Of a stretch of DNA of 64,000 bases, positions 7,820-17,287 are shown piece by piece. A program made the translations under genes and the position numbers. This stretch comes from Paenibacillus sp. SZ31 (GTDB taxonomy: Bacteria > Bacillota > Bacilli > Paenibacillales > Paenibacillaceae), in contig NZ_JABBEA010000013.1 of the NCBI RefSeq assembly GCF_012912005.1, positions 62,001 through 126,000 on the forward strand, written 5' to 3'. The notes under the pieces were generated by a model. The model was not told where the DNA came from. It ran no database searches and worked only from the letters and a program-made list of their open reading frames with translations. Each line of letters starts with the position of its first letter. Position 1 is the first letter of the stretch.

Positions 7820-8458
7820 ATGAAACAATGGTTCAAAAAGATGGAAACCTGGATGGGTGGCGGAGAAGGCGGGGCAAGGCGGAGCCAAACCTTCCGTTGG
7901 CTGATTATCCTCGGTTTGATCGGGGTGGGAATCATGCTGTTCAATTCCTTCGTCAATGTCAAAAAAATTGATTCCGAAAATATCGGTCGGGAACCACCGG
8001 ACCCGGCAACATCCATGGCATCCATACAGAGTGATCCGATGGATCAGAACCCTTTTCAGGCAATCGAAATGGCATTTGAGGACAAAATCAAAGGTGTGCT
8101 GGAAAACATTGTTGGTGTGGGAACGGTCGATGTAATGGTTACCGTGGATTCCACAGAGGAACTGGTCGTTCAGCGGAATGTGAAGGATTCTCAGCAACTT
8201 ACCGAAGAAACGGATGCTAACGGGGGCAAGCGACATATGACGCAATATACCCGCGATGGCGAGATTATTACGTACGAAATATCAGGGGATCAGACACCGA
8301 TAGTGACCAAAAAGCTCAAACCGCAGATCCGTGGTGTGCTTGTGGTTGCGAGAGGTGCAGAGAACAAGGTTGTAAAGGACCTGATAACCGATGCTGTGGA
8401 AAAAGGACTGAATGTGGCAGCCTACCGAATCTCGGTTGTACCGCGCAAACAAGACTAA
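7820..8458 (+). CDS. spoIIIAG: Stage III sporulation protein AG
   Basis: SpoIIIAG forms the large membrane-embedded ring of the mother-cell to forespore channel. The 212-residue protein has one N-terminal membrane helix (RWLIILGLIGVGIMLF), a linker and the ring-building domain with ALE..F..KI, VGTVDVMVTVDS and GVLVVARGAENKVVKDLI, followed by the beta-insertion typical of AG. Start ATG 7820 sits behind AGAAGGAGG. It is 65 bases before spoIIIAH. Confidence 0.95.
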   Translation: MKQWFKKMETWMGGGEGGARRSQTFRWLIILGLIGVGIMLFNSFVNVKKIDSENIGREPPDPATSMASIQSDPMDQNPFQAIEMAFEDKIKGVLENIVGVGTVDVMVTVDSTEELVVQRNVKDSQQLTEETDANGGKRHMTQYTRDGEIITYEISGDQTPIVTKKLKPQIRGVLVVARGAENKVVKDLITDAVEKGLNVAAYRISVVPRKQD

Positions 8459-8523
8459 TTTGGTTAGTTGAATCACAAGATTCAATTCTCATAGATTGAA
8501 GCCAATTTGAGGAGGAAGTTCTA

Positions 8524-9354
8524 ATGAATAACAAACGTCAAACGGTATGGCTCGTTTCCATGCTGAGTCTGATGGTCATTTTGTCCGCGTATTATCTGTT
8601 CACTGAGGATTCTGGTCCAGTCAATGCGCCGGTGGCTGATAGTCAGCAAGTTGATGGAATCAAGCAAGGGGAAGCGAAGGAAACAGCAGGCATTCTTGAT
8701 CCTACAGAAGGTTTGGTTGTGAATGAAGTGGTGAATAGCGGCGAAGTTGAAAGTGATCCAAGTGCGGCTGGCACGGCTGAAGATCCGGTGGCTACGGAAG
8801 GTAAAGAAACTGGAAATACAGAGAAAACACCTGCTGTCGAACCAGGCGAGAATAAGGGTGAAGCAGGAAAAGAAGCTGACAAAGAAACCGACAAAGGTGC
8901 AGCAACCACACCAGAGACGGAAGGTCAGACAGAAGGCACTGCAACGAAGACGGACGAGGAAGTCCTCAAGGAAATGGAAGAGCAGAATACGGCAGCATCT
9001 GCGAGCAGCCAGTTCCAGAACTACCAGTGGCAACGTGAGGAAAGCAACAATCGTAAGTATGAGGAACTGATGACTGTGGCAGGTGATCTGAGCAAAACGC
9101 CGGAGGAGAATGCGAAAGCAACGGAGCAACTCCGTACACTGGAAGAAAAAGAAGCTAAAATCACTGGCATTGAGGAGACGCTCTCTCAGCAGTTCACTAA
9201 TGCGATCGTTCAAGAAGATGCCGACAAGTATAAAGTGGTGGTCCTCAGTGACAAACTGGATGTAAAACAGGCGGTATCCATTGTGGATCTGGTGATGAAA
9301 GAATTGGCTGTTTCCCAGAATAAAATCAGTGTTCAATACGTTACAGAACAGTAA
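8524..9354 (+). CDS. spoIIIAH: Stage III sporulation protein AH, long linker
   Basis: SpoIIIAH anchors in the mother-cell membrane and binds forespore SpoIIQ across the septum. The 276-residue protein has one helix (TVWLVSMLSLMVILSAYYLF), then a strongly acidic Glu/Thr/Gly-rich low-complexity linker (about residues 45-155), then the ring-building domain (YEELMTVAGDLSKTP to AVSQNKISVQYV). Bacillus subtilis SpoIIIAH is 218 residues, so the linker is longer here. ATG 8524 follows GAGGAGG. A weak terminator follows. Confidence 0.95.
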   Translation: MNNKRQTVWLVSMLSLMVILSAYYLFTEDSGPVNAPVADSQQVDGIKQGEAKETAGILDPTEGLVVNEVVNSGEVESDPSAAGTAEDPVATEGKETGNTEKTPAVEPGENKGEAGKEADKETDKGAATTPETEGQTEGTATKTDEEVLKEMEEQNTAASASSQFQNYQWQREESNNRKYEELMTVAGDLSKTPEENAKATEQLRTLEEKEAKITGIEETLSQQFTNAIVQEDADKYKVVVLSDKLDVKQAVSIVDLVMKELAVSQNKISVQYVTEQ

Positions 9355-9372
9355 TTCAAATCATGGAAATGC

Positions 9373-9412
9373 AGTCCCGGGAGCTGGTTGTACTCTCGGG
9401 CTCTTTCCATTT
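9373..9412 (+). terminator. Probable terminator of spoIIIA
   Basis: AGTCCCGGGAG pairs with CTCTCGGGCT across a 9-base loop and is followed by a T-rich but interrupted tract. Confidence 0.5.
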
Positions 9413-9422
9413 TTAACGATTA

Positions 9423-9431
9423 TGATATAAT
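9423..9431 (+). promoter_or_regulatory. Extended -10 promoter of accB
   Basis: TGATATAAT is a perfect extended -10 (TGN-TATAAT); no good -35 is seen, which such promoters tolerate. It lies 57 bases before the accB start. Confidence 0.5.
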
Positions 9432-9487
9432 ACATAAAGCCATATGACCGTCCTAGTGAGACTGGCATGATGCCGAAGGAGTGAATA

Positions 9488-9958
9488 ATGGAAATGTTTA
9501 AATTGAGTGAGATCAAAGAACTGATCAAACTGGTAGATGAAAGTTCCGTTCAAGAGTTGGAAATTGAAAATGAAGGATCACGGTTATCGATCCGCAAACC
9601 GGGCAAAACGGAGTATGTTCAAGCAGCTGCTGTACAACCGCAAATGATTGCTGCTCCGCAAGTACAGCCGGCAGCAGTGGTAAGTGAAGCTGCACCGCAG
9701 GTCGATACTACAAGTCATTTACATAAAATTGTATCTCCGATGGTAGGTACTTTTTACAGAGCTTCCTCGCCGGAAGCGGGTCCTTTTGTGAGCGCAGGTG
9801 ATAAAGTTGTTGAAAAAACAACGGTATGTATCATCGAAGCCATGAAGCTGATGAACGAGCTTGATGCTGACATCAAGGGAGAAATCGTTGAAGTGCTGGT
9901 TGAGAACGGACAGCTGGTCGAGTATGGGCAGCCCCTTTTCCTGGTGAAACCGGAATAA
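9488..9958 (+). CDS. accB: Biotin carboxyl carrier protein of acetyl-CoA carboxylase
   Basis: AccB carries the biotin that AccC carboxylates during malonyl-CoA formation. The 156-residue protein has the N-terminal helix region ([16 protein letters not shown]), an Ala/Pro/Gln-rich swinging linker (about residues 45-75) and the biotinyl domain with [12 protein letters not shown]; the acceptor is Lys120. ATG 9488 follows AAGGAG. It is 55 bases before accC, the usual operon partner. Confidence 0.97.
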   Translation: MEMFKLSEIKELIKLVDESSVQELEIENEGSRLSIRKPGKTEYVQAAAVQPQMIAAPQVQPAAVVSEAAPQVDTTSHLHKIVSPMVGTFYRASSPEAGPFVSAGDKVVEKTTVCIIEAMKLMNELDADIKGEIVEVLVENGQLVEYGQPLFLVKPE

Positions 9959-10013
9959 CCGTTATAGCTGGTTAACAGCTAACCGCATGAGCTTCGAAGG
10001 AGGACAAAACGAA

Positions 10014-11357
10014 ATGAAATTTCAAAAAATACTGATTGCGAACCGTGGAGAGATTGCGGTACGTATTATTCGTGCCTGCCGCGAAATCGGCATCTCAACG
10101 GTAGCTGTCTATTCGGAAGCGGATAAGGATTCTCTGCATGTTCGTCTTGCAGATGAGGCTTACTGTATCGGACCGACACTGTCCAAGGACAGTTACCTGA
10201 ACTTCACCAACCTGATGAGTGTAGCCACGCTGACGGAATGTGATGCAATCCACCCTGGTTACGGTTTTTTGGCGGAGAATGCTGATTTTGCAGAAATCTG
10301 TGGTTCCTGCAACATTACATTCATCGGGCCTTCACCTGAAGCCATTACCAAAATGGGAGACAAGGCTGTTGCCAAACAAACGATGAAAGATGCAGGAGTA
10401 CCTGTTATTCCTGGATCAGACGGCCTCGTTGAAAATATGGATGAAGCCATCATGATTGCTAGAGATATCGGATATCCTATCATTATTAAAGCTACTGCTG
10501 GTGGCGGAGGTAAGGGAATTCGTATTGCCGAAGATGAAGAAACGCTGATTAAGCAGATTACAGCTGCTCAGCAGGAAGCACAAAAGGCATTTGGCAATGC
10601 AGGTGTATATCTGGAGAAATTCCTGACAGGCATGAAACATGTGGAAATCCAGATCATTGCTGATAAACACGGAAATGCAGCTCATCTGGGAGAGCGTGAT
10701 TGCTCGGTTCAGCGTCGTCGCCAGAAATTGGTAGAAGAAGCTCCGTGTCCAATTCTCTCTGAAGATGTGCGTACACTGATGGGGGAAGCTGCGGTACGGG
10801 CAGCCCTTGCCGTGGATTACTCGGGAGCGGGTACATTGGAGTTCCTGCTTAGCCCGAATGGCGAGTTCTATTTCATGGAGATGAATACGCGTATTCAGGT
10901 AGAGCATCCGGTAACCGAGATGGTTACTGGCGTGGATCTGATTCGTGAGATGATCTCGGTAGCTGAAGGCAACCCACTTTCATTCCGTCAGGAAGACGTG
11001 GTAATCAATGGCTGGTCCATAGAATGTCGTATCAATGCAGAAGATCCGTATCGTAACTTCATGCCATCACCAGGCAAAATCGGATTCTACCTTGCACCTG
11101 GAGGACCGGGCGTGCGTGTAGATAGTGCTGCTTATCCGGGTTATACCATTTCACCTTTCTACGATTCCATGATCGCAAAGTTGATTGTGTGGGGAGCGAA
11201 TCGTGAAGAGGCGATTGCCAAGATGAAGCGTGCGCTTGGGGAATTTGCCATTGAAGGCATATCCACAACAATCCCTTTCCATCAAAAATTGCTGGAGCAC
11301 CCAACGTTCATTCGTGGGGACTTTGATATCAAATTCCTTGAGGAAAACGAGATTTAA
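10014..11357 (+). CDS. accC: Acetyl-CoA carboxylase, biotin carboxylase subunit
   Basis: AccC uses ATP and bicarbonate to carboxylate biotin on AccB. The 447-residue ATP-grasp protein starts at ATG 10014, nine bases after GGAGGA, with [20 protein letters not shown]. The glycine-rich loop [13 protein letters not shown] and the catalytic [15 protein letters not shown] block are present, and length is normal. A longer reading from 9987 adds nine residues with no ribosome site. accA and accD are not in the window. Confidence 0.97.
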   Translation: MKFQKILIANRGEIAVRIIRACREIGISTVAVYSEADKDSLHVRLADEAYCIGPTLSKDSYLNFTNLMSVATLTECDAIHPGYGFLAENADFAEICGSCNITFIGPSPEAITKMGDKAVAKQTMKDAGVPVIPGSDGLVENMDEAIMIARDIGYPIIIKATAGGGGKGIRIAEDEETLIKQITAAQQEAQKAFGNAGVYLEKFLTGMKHVEIQIIADKHGNAAHLGERDCSVQRRRQKLVEEAPCPILSEDVRTLMGEAAVRAALAVDYSGAGTLEFLLSPNGEFYFMEMNTRIQVEHPVTEMVTGVDLIREMISVAEGNPLSFRQEDVVINGWSIECRINAEDPYRNFMPSPGKIGFYLAPGGPGVRVDSAAYPGYTISPFYDSMIAKLIVWGANREEAIAKMKRALGEFAIEGISTTIPFHQKLLEHPTFIRGDFDIKFLEENEI

Positions 11358-11419
11358 AAGGTATATTGGGCTTGTTTGTCATAATGTAGCCCAAATGATA
11401 TAGTATGAATAATAAGAGC

Positions 11420-11560
11420 GCATGTCTCCTGCAAAGGATAAGCCCGCACCTCGCGGATGTTTGCAGGAGTTCCGGTAAAGCCGGACCGGAAGGGTTCTGA
11501 AGGTCGATTGACCTGAGTCCAGCGCCCTGACGGATGGCCGCAAACTTATCTCGCGAAAGG
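11420..11560 (+). other. Candidate structured RNA leader between accC and asp23
   Basis: The gap contains a run of good hairpins: TCCTGCAAA paired with TTTGCAGGA around a small CCGC/GCGG hairpin, TTCCGG paired with CCGGAA, and AGGTC-GATT-GACCT. No U-run follows any of them, so they are not simple terminators. I do not recognise a known riboswitch class here. The stretch could be a regulatory leader of the Asp23-AmaP group or an untranslated processing site. Confidence 0.35.
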
Positions 11561-11574
11561 TGTGTTGAACAGTT

Positions 11575-11985
11575 ATGAGTACACTACCGACTGAATTTGA
11601 ACGAACGGATATCGGTGAAATCCAGATCGCACCTGAAGTTATTGAAGTGATTGCTGGATTGGCGACCCTTGAAGTGAAAGGTGTTGCAGGCATGAGTGGC
11701 GGATTCGCTGGCGGATTTGCTGAATTGCTTGGTCGCAAAAACCTTTCCAAAGGCGTTAAAGTTGAAGTAGGCCAACGTGAAGCTGCAGTTGATGTTTCCG
11801 TAATTATCGAGTACGGATACCGTCTGCCACAAGTAGCTACGGAGATTCAACAGAACGTGAAACGTTCCATCGAGAACATGACAGGCTTGAATGTGAATGA
11901 AGTGAATGTGCACATTCATGACGTTCAGTTCAAGAGCACCGAGAAAGTGGAAGAGATCGACCTGAACAGTCAGCGCGTAAAATAA
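11575..11985 (+). CDS. Asp23/Gls24 family envelope stress protein (YqhY-like)
   Basis: This 136-residue protein has the Asp23 (DUF322) fold pattern: GEIQIAPEVIEVIAGLATLEVKGV, a central GGFAELLGRKNLSKGV and the final VNVHIHDVQF. Asp23 proteins coat the inner face of the membrane and are held there by AmaP, which is the next gene. In Bacillus subtilis the homologue yqhY sits with accBC as it does here. ATG 11575 lacks a strong nearby SD. Function beyond envelope stress is not established. Confidence 0.92.
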   Translation: MSTLPTEFERTDIGEIQIAPEVIEVIAGLATLEVKGVAGMSGGFAGGFAELLGRKNLSKGVKVEVGQREAAVDVSVIIEYGYRLPQVATEIQQNVKRSIENMTGLNVNEVNVHIHDVQFKSTEKVEEIDLNSQRVK

Positions 11986-11998
11986 AAGAAGACAGATT

Positions 11999-12021
11999 CC
12001 CCCGGCATCATCTGCCGGGGG
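11999..12021 (+). terminator. Strong hairpin after asp23, possible attenuator
   Basis: CCCCCGGCA-TCATC-TGCCGGGGG is a 9-bp GC stem. The following bases are TTATCCCG with no proper T-run, so it may be a partial terminator or mRNA stabiliser that sets asp23 above amaP. Confidence 0.5.
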
Positions 12022-12136
12022 TTATCCCGTCTTGGACAGGTCTTCATTATAGCGAAAGCTAGATGAGGATCTGATTTTTTGCTAGTGAACAGGACCGGTT
12101 AAGTAATGTTAGTGAGCAAGGGAGGCTGTGCAGTTC

Positions 12137-12676
12137 GTGGCTAAAATACTGGATCGGCTTCTGTTGTTTATATACAGCATAAGCGTTGGAGCAATATCGG
12201 CAGCCGTCATTCTTCTGATCAGCGGTGTGCTGCCTTACGAATTGAATTACCAGCAGGAACAAAACGTTATTGTTGCGTCGGTTATTGCAGCAGCGATTTT
12301 GTTTATCCTGAGTTTGCGATTTTTCTACATCTCGGTTCGGCGTGAGCGTGCATCGTTGCCGTCTGTAGATCAACGTACTGAGTTTGGTGATGTACAGATT
12401 TCGATGGAGACGATTGAGAATCTCTGTTTGAAGGCGACTTCCCGTTTCAGGGGAGTACGTGATGTCAAGGCACGCATACGTGTGGTTGAGTCAGGACTGG
12501 AGATTATGATCCGTGCGGTAGTGGATGGTGAGACACCTATTCCTGCGCTGACTTCTGATCTGCAAAAGGCGATTCATGATCATGTGCAAGAGATTACGGG
12601 CATCCCGGTATCTTTTGTCACGGTGTATATCGCTAATGTAACCCAGTCGCCTAACTACAAGAGTCGAGTGGAATGA
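12137..12676 (+). CDS. amaP: Alkaline shock response membrane anchor protein AmaP
   Basis: AmaP anchors Asp23 to the membrane. The 179-residue protein has two N-terminal helices (LLLFIYSISVGAISAAVILL and NVIVASVIAAAILFILSL) followed by an Asp23-like cytoplasmic domain (FGDVQISMETIENLCLKA to VTVYIANV). I choose GTG 12137, eleven bases after GGGAGG, over GTG 12128, which is only two bases from it. It lies 14 bases before the DUF2273 gene. Confidence 0.88.
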   Translation: MAKILDRLLLFIYSISVGAISAAVILLISGVLPYELNYQQEQNVIVASVIAAAILFILSLRFFYISVRRERASLPSVDQRTEFGDVQISMETIENLCLKATSRFRGVRDVKARIRVVESGLEIMIRAVVDGETPIPALTSDLQKAIHDHVQEITGIPVSFVTVYIANVTQSPNYKSRVE

Positions 12677-12690
12677 GGTGAGTTTCACTG

Positions 12691-12924
12691 ATGCTGTGGA
12701 AAGAGATTTGGGATAGTCACAGAGGCCGAATTACCGGAATTATCGGCGGCATCTTTTTTGGATTTCTTTATGTATGGATCGGTTTTTGGGATATGTTGTT
12801 CTTTGCACTCTTGGTGTTCATTGGTTATACGTTAGGCAGACGAAGCGATTCGAAGTTGGGTTCGTCCATTCCCTGGAGGGAGTGGGGACAGTGGCTTGGC
12901 GATCGCTGGCGTCCGTTTAAGTGA
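12691..12924 (+). CDS. DUF2273 small membrane protein
   Basis: A 77-residue protein with two adjacent hydrophobic segments (GRITGIIGGIFFGFLYVWIG and MLFFALLVFIGYTLGRR) and a charged Trp-rich tail, the DUF2273 pattern. Members lie beside asp23 and amaP and are thought to be part of the same membrane assembly. Start ATG 12691 follows GAGGTGAG. A long terminator hairpin follows. Confidence 0.9.
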   Translation: MLWKEIWDSHRGRITGIIGGIFFGFLYVWIGFWDMLFFALLVFIGYTLGRRSDSKLGSSIPWREWGQWLGDRWRPFK

Positions 12925-12932
12925 CCTACCTG

Positions 12933-13015
12933 AACCCTGCAATATGTTTCTTCCGAAAATAGAGCTGTAGTTTAGGTTGCCCGTTTTTTGGAGGAAACGT
13001 ATTGCAGGTTTTTTT
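12933..13015 (+). terminator. Long-stem terminator after the asp23 group
   Basis: About 25 bases beginning AACCCTGCAATATGTTTC pair with the mirror arm ending GTATTGCAGGTT (12985-13010), followed by seven T. Confidence 0.85.
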
Positions 13016-13145
13016 GTGAAAAGGGATAACAATAACAATACCATGGAAGCCATTGATCTATCCGACACAGGATATGATGTGATGGTTGCATGATTTTAAA
13101 ATAAGCATGATGACGCTCCAGACGGAGCGCTGCAGGAGGCAGGAC

Positions 13146-13598
13146 ATGAAAAGACGTTTGGCAAGGGAAATTGCAGTACAAAGTCTGTATCAGATGGAAA
13201 TGAATGAGGTAGGCGCAGCAGAAGCTGTAAACATGTTGATCAATGAAGCTGCTGAAGATAATGAAACCGAAGTGGTTATTCGCGATGCAGATGTAATGCG
13301 TACCTATGTTACTGAGATTGTACAAGGAGCCTGGAACAATAAGGAAGCGATTGACGGGCTGCTCGTGGATTATTTGAAAGGTTGGCAAATCAGCCGTCTG
13401 TCACGTGTGGATCGCCAGATTCTACGACTGTCTACGTATGAAATGGTATTCCGTGATGACATTCCGGCAAAGGTATCCGTCAATGAAGCGATTGAACTGT
13501 CCAAATATTTTGGTACAGATGAATCCGGTAAGTTCGTCAATGGCGTACTTGGACGCATGATTCAGGAAGTTGACGGCATTAAAGCAAAATTGTCTTAA
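13146..13598 (+). CDS. nusB: Transcription antitermination factor NusB
   Basis: NusB with NusE binds boxA RNA and supports processive rRNA transcription. The 150-residue all-helical protein starts at ATG 13146 (GGAGGCAGGAC upstream) with KRRLAREIAVQSLYQMEMNE and carries RVDRQILRLSTYEMVF and VNEAIELSKYFGTDESGKFVN, both family signatures. An upstream in-frame ATG at 13086 lacks a ribosome site. A solo family-2 palindrome follows. Confidence 0.96.
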   Translation: MKRRLAREIAVQSLYQMEMNEVGAAEAVNMLINEAAEDNETEVVIRDADVMRTYVTEIVQGAWNNKEAIDGLLVDYLKGWQISRLSRVDRQILRLSTYEMVFRDDIPAKVSVNEAIELSKYFGTDESGKFVNGVLGRMIQEVDGIKAKLS

Positions 13599-13614
13599 GT
13601 TATGATTAACTATA

Positions 13615-13684
13615 GTGCGTGTTCAAAAGGACCGGTTTTCAGTATCCTTCGTAATCAAAAGCGGTTTTTTTGAACAACCTCTAA
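13615..13684. repeat. Palindromic element, family 2, solo form
   Basis: GTGCGTGTTCAAAAGGACCG (from 13615) pairs with the mirror arm ending in GAACAACCTCT (to 13682) around a short TATCCTTCG loop. The two arms are nearly identical to the outer ends of a 220-bp element at 21257, from which the interior is missing here. The T-rich 3' arm could act as a terminator for nusB. Confidence 0.75.
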
Positions 13685-13715
13685 ATTTATATTCACATAA
13701 GGGAGAGAGAGTACA

Positions 13716-14573
13716 ATGACAGCATCTATTATTAACGGTAAAGAAGTATCCCAAGAGATCCGCGCAAGCATGACAACAGAAGTAAAACAGCTTAGCGAAC
13801 AGGGGGTAGTACCTGGTCTGGCTGTTGTGCTCGTCGGTGAAGATCCGGCATCTCAAGTCTATGTGCGTAATAAAGAAAAAGCATGTCACGATCTCGGTTT
13901 CTACTCCGAAGTGCATCGTTTGGATGCAGACACGTCCCAAGAAGATCTGCTCGCGCTGGTGGACAAGCTGAACAATCAACAATCCATTAACGGAATTTTG
14001 GTTCAACTTCCACTACCGAAACACATCGAAGAGAAAGCGGTTATTGATGCGATTGCCGTGGATAAAGACGTAGACGGATTCCATCCAGTCAATGTTGGTA
14101 ATCTCGTAATTGGAGACGATAGTCTGCTTCCATGTACCCCAGCGGGTGTAATTGAACTGATCAAACGTACTGGACTGGAAATGTCCGGTAAACATGCGGT
14201 AGTCATCGGAAGAAGCAATATTGTCGGCAAACCGGTATCGCTGTTGCTGCAACGTGAGAATGCGACGGTAACCATGTGCCATTCCCGCACAGCCAACATG
14301 AAAGAAATTACACGCCAGGCGGACATTCTAGTTGTAGCCATCGGCCGTGCTAATTTTGTGGATGCTGATTTTGTGAAACCGGGTGCTGTTGTTATCGATG
14401 TCGGCATGAACCGTTTGGAGAATGGCAAACTGGCAGGAGACGTTGATTTCGAGAGTGTGAAAGAAGTTTCTGGTCCAATTACACCGGTTCCAGGTGGTGT
14501 TGGTCCGATGACAATCACAATGCTGATGCAAAATACATTGATCGCTGCGAAGCGCGCTCACGGATTGGCCTAG
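13716..14573 (+). CDS. folD: Methylenetetrahydrofolate dehydrogenase / cyclohydrolase
   Basis: FolD interconverts 5,10-methylene-, methenyl- and 10-formyl-tetrahydrofolate with NADP. The 285-residue protein shows [16 protein letters not shown] with the catalytic Lys, [12 protein letters not shown], the NADP loop [17 protein letters not shown] and the C-terminal [19 protein letters not shown] 13716 follows AGGGAGAGAG. xseA starts 10 bases after the stop, so folD leads the folD-xseA-xseB-ispA operon. Confidence 0.98.
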   Translation: MTASIINGKEVSQEIRASMTTEVKQLSEQGVVPGLAVVLVGEDPASQVYVRNKEKACHDLGFYSEVHRLDADTSQEDLLALVDKLNNQQSINGILVQLPLPKHIEEKAVIDAIAVDKDVDGFHPVNVGNLVIGDDSLLPCTPAGVIELIKRTGLEMSGKHAVVIGRSNIVGKPVSLLLQRENATVTMCHSRTANMKEITRQADILVVAIGRANFVDADFVKPGAVVIDVGMNRLENGKLAGDVDFESVKEVSGPITPVPGGVGPMTITMLMQNTLIAAKRAHGLA

Positions 14574-14583
14574 GGTTTTGTCT

Positions 14584-15948
14584 GTGGCAGATCAAAAGAT
14601 CTACTCCATCAAAGACCTGAACCGATACATTCGAATGAAACTTGAATCGGATCAGGTCCTGTCGGACGTCTGGCTGCGCGGGGAGATTTCGAATTTCACA
14701 CATCACTCCAGCGGCCATATGTATTTTACATTGAAGGACAAGGACAGCCGGATTAAGTCGATTATGTTCGCATCCCATAACCAGCGATTACCCTTTGTAC
14801 CGAAGGAGGGTGCAAGGGTTATTGCTCGTGGTAATGTCTCGGTGTATGAACGGGATGGGCAGTATCAATTCTACGCTACCCATATGCAACCGGACGGGAT
14901 TGGGAGTCTGTATCTGGCTTACGAACAGCTGAAGAAAAAGCTCGAGGATGAAGGGTTATTTTCACCTTCGCGAAAAAGACAGATCCCACGTTATCCACAG
15001 ACCATCGGGGTTGTAACTTCACCGACGGGAGCGGCCGTGCGGGATATCATGATCACACTCCAACGTAGATACCCTTCTGCCAAAGTTGTTTTGTATCCGG
15101 TTCTGGTTCAAGGCAAAGGTGCAGCACCTTCCATCGTCAAAGCGATTGGCAACCTGAACCGGATGGGAGAAGCCGATGTACTTATCGTTGGACGCGGAGG
15201 CGGTTCACTGGAGGAATTATGGGCCTTCAATGAGGAGATTGTGGCAAGAGCAATAGTCGCTTCGGACATTCCTGTTATCTCTGCAGTTGGTCACGAAACG
15301 GACTTCACTATTGCTGATTTTGCGGCGGATTTGCGTGCGGCTACACCTACAGCAGCTGCGGAACTGGCTGTACCCAATCGAGCTGAGTTGCTCGATCAGA
15401 TTGCACAACGTCAGCGCCAATTACAGCACAGCTTGCGTCAGCGTGCTGTTCATAATCGTGAACGGCTCGCGAGATTACAGCGTTCGCCAGTGCTTGTTCA
15501 TCCAAGACGTACCTTGATGCAACATACGGAACGACTGGATATGATGCACCAACGGCTTTTGAGAACAGTGGATACGCGTATGAAATGGACGGGAGAGAAG
15601 CAGGAACGTCTGCGGGCCGCGCTGCAACGATTCAATCCTCGTGATCAAGTCAATGCAGCACGCCGTGAAAATGCGGCAGCACGCAGACAACTGGAACTTG
15701 CGATCAGGTCCATAACCAGATCGAAGCAGCAACAGTGGAAATCATCTGTGCGGCATCTGGATGCGCTTAGCCCGCTTAAAGTCATGTCACGTGGATACAG
15801 CCTTGTCTATGATGAGCAGGAACAGCGATTGATCAAGTCGACGAAGGATGTACAGCCTGGAGATTCAATCAAGATTAAATTAACAGACGGACAGCTGGAC
15901 TGTCAGGTTTGGGGAATGAAGGAGGACGACAATACCCATGGCGAATGA
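14584..15948 (+). CDS. xseA: Exodeoxyribonuclease VII large subunit
   Basis: XseA with XseB degrades single-stranded DNA. The product has an N-terminal OB domain (VWLRGEISNFTHHSSGHMYF), the catalytic domain (TSPTGAAVRDIMITLQRRYP, VLIVGRGGGSLEELWAFNEE, SAVGHETDFTIADFAAD) and a long C-terminal coiled coil. I prefer GTG 14584 (454 residues, eight bases after TAGGG) to TTG 14578. It overlaps xseB by 11 bases, indicating coupling. Confidence 0.96.
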   Translation: MADQKIYSIKDLNRYIRMKLESDQVLSDVWLRGEISNFTHHSSGHMYFTLKDKDSRIKSIMFASHNQRLPFVPKEGARVIARGNVSVYERDGQYQFYATHMQPDGIGSLYLAYEQLKKKLEDEGLFSPSRKRQIPRYPQTIGVVTSPTGAAVRDIMITLQRRYPSAKVVLYPVLVQGKGAAPSIVKAIGNLNRMGEADVLIVGRGGGSLEELWAFNEEIVARAIVASDIPVISAVGHETDFTIADFAADLRAATPTAAAELAVPNRAELLDQIAQRQRQLQHSLRQRAVHNRERLARLQRSPVLVHPRRTLMQHTERLDMMHQRLLRTVDTRMKWTGEKQERLRAALQRFNPRDQVNAARRENAAARRQLELAIRSITRSKQQQWKSSVRHLDALSPLKVMSRGYSLVYDEQEQRLIKSTKDVQPGDSIKIKLTDGQLDCQVWGMKEDDNTHGE

Positions 15949-16195
15949 ACCGGAATTGAATTTTGAAGAGGCAATGGCGGCATTGGAAGACATCGTAGGT
16001 CAGCTTGAGCATGGTGATGTTCCGTTGGAACAGGCCATTGATCTGTTTCAACGCGGGATGAAACTTTCGCAACTTTGCGGTCTGAAGCTGGAACAAGTGG
16101 AACGCAAGATCGAGATGATCGTAGAAGAAGATGGAGAGCTTCGCAAGAAGCCCTTCGGAACTGCAGACGATGAGAGCGGTGAAATCCATGAGTAA
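15938..16195 (+). CDS. xseB: Exodeoxyribonuclease VII small subunit
   Basis: An 85-residue helical-hairpin protein with FEEAMAALEDIVGQLEHGDVPLEQAI, the XseB signature; several copies wrap the XseA coiled coil. The ATG follows AAGGAGG inside the end of xseA. Its last codons overlap ispA by eight bases. Confidence 0.95.
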   Translation: MANEPELNFEEAMAALEDIVGQLEHGDVPLEQAIDLFQRGMKLSQLCGLKLEQVERKIEMIVEEDGELRKKPFGTADDESGEIHE

Positions 16196-17093
16196 TCGTC
16201 CTTCGTTTCAAGCATACCTGGAGGAGGTCACAGCTGAGGTGACAGAAGAGTTGAAACACACTCTTCCCGATCACTGGGATGTACCCCAATCGCTGACGGA
16301 TGCGATGCAGTACTCACTTATGGCCGGAGGCAAACGCCTTCGTCCTCTTCTGGTCGTTGCTGCGGCGGAAGCCTTCGGCGCACAGCGTACAGCTGCAATG
16401 CCGGTAGCCTGCGCCGTGGAGATGGTTCATACCTATTCACTGATCCACGACGACCTGCCTGCTATGGATAATGATGATTACCGCAGGGGAAAATTAACGA
16501 ATCACAAGGTATATGGTGAAGCAACCGCCATATTGGCGGGAGATGCGTTGCTAACTCATGCTTTTTATAGCATTGTTCAAGCGGGTCGCCGCAGTGGTGT
16601 GACGGCAGATGCGTTGCTGTCCATCGTAGAGGACATGTCCGAACTTGCTGGAGCAAGAGGTATGGTCGGCGGTCAAGTCGCGGATATGGAAGGCGAGCAA
16701 GGCATGACCGATCTTTCACAGCTCCAATATATTCATTTGCACAAAACGGGTGATCTGATTGTTTTCTCCCTCATTGCTGGAGCACGAATTGGTGGAGCAA
16801 CAGAAGGACAGTTGGAAGCACTGCGTGTGTTCGGCCGTGATCTGGGGCTGGCGTTCCAGATTCAGGATGATATTCTCGATCTGACGGGCGACGAGCAGAA
16901 GATGGGTAAGAAAACACAGAGCGATGTGAATCAGCAGAAGGTAACATATCCTTATTTTATTGGCATGGAGGCTTCTGTAGTTGAGGTGAAATCCCTTACT
17001 CAATCTGCAAAAGATGCGCTTGAAAGAGCCGAGTTACCTGATGCATCCAGATTACTGGAAATTGCGGATTATCTGATGAGTCGAGACCATTAG
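16188..17093 (+). CDS. ispA: Polyprenyl (farnesyl) diphosphate synthase
   Basis: IspA condenses IPP with DMAPP and GPP to farnesyl diphosphate. The 301-residue protein has the first Asp-rich motif DDLPAMDNDDYRRGK, GGKRLRP for substrate binding and the second motif FQIQDDILD. Start ATG 16188 overlaps the xseB stop, giving MSNRPSFQAYLEE. Together with dxs it places two isoprenoid steps side by side, as in Bacillus subtilis. Chain length (C15 or C20) cannot be fixed by eye. Confidence 0.94.
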   Translation: MSNRPSFQAYLEEVTAEVTEELKHTLPDHWDVPQSLTDAMQYSLMAGGKRLRPLLVVAAAEAFGAQRTAAMPVACAVEMVHTYSLIHDDLPAMDNDDYRRGKLTNHKVYGEATAILAGDALLTHAFYSIVQAGRRSGVTADALLSIVEDMSELAGARGMVGGQVADMEGEQGMTDLSQLQYIHLHKTGDLIVFSLIAGARIGGATEGQLEALRVFGRDLGLAFQIQDDILDLTGDEQKMGKKTQSDVNQQKVTYPYFIGMEASVVEVKSLTQSAKDALERAELPDASRLLEIADYLMSRDH

Positions 17094-17287
17094 ATTCGGA
17101 CGGTGCGCGCTGTTTCAAAACCTGTATAACCGTGTAATGAATGTAATGTCCTTTTTCCGAGTGGATGGAAAAAGTCTGTCCCGAGTGGATGCAGGAATAC
17201 ATATGGAGAAGGATTCTATATAACTTGCTGGCGAAAATGCTCGTTATCGGGAGTATAGTGCAGTAAATTATGATTCTTGTTCTTTTA

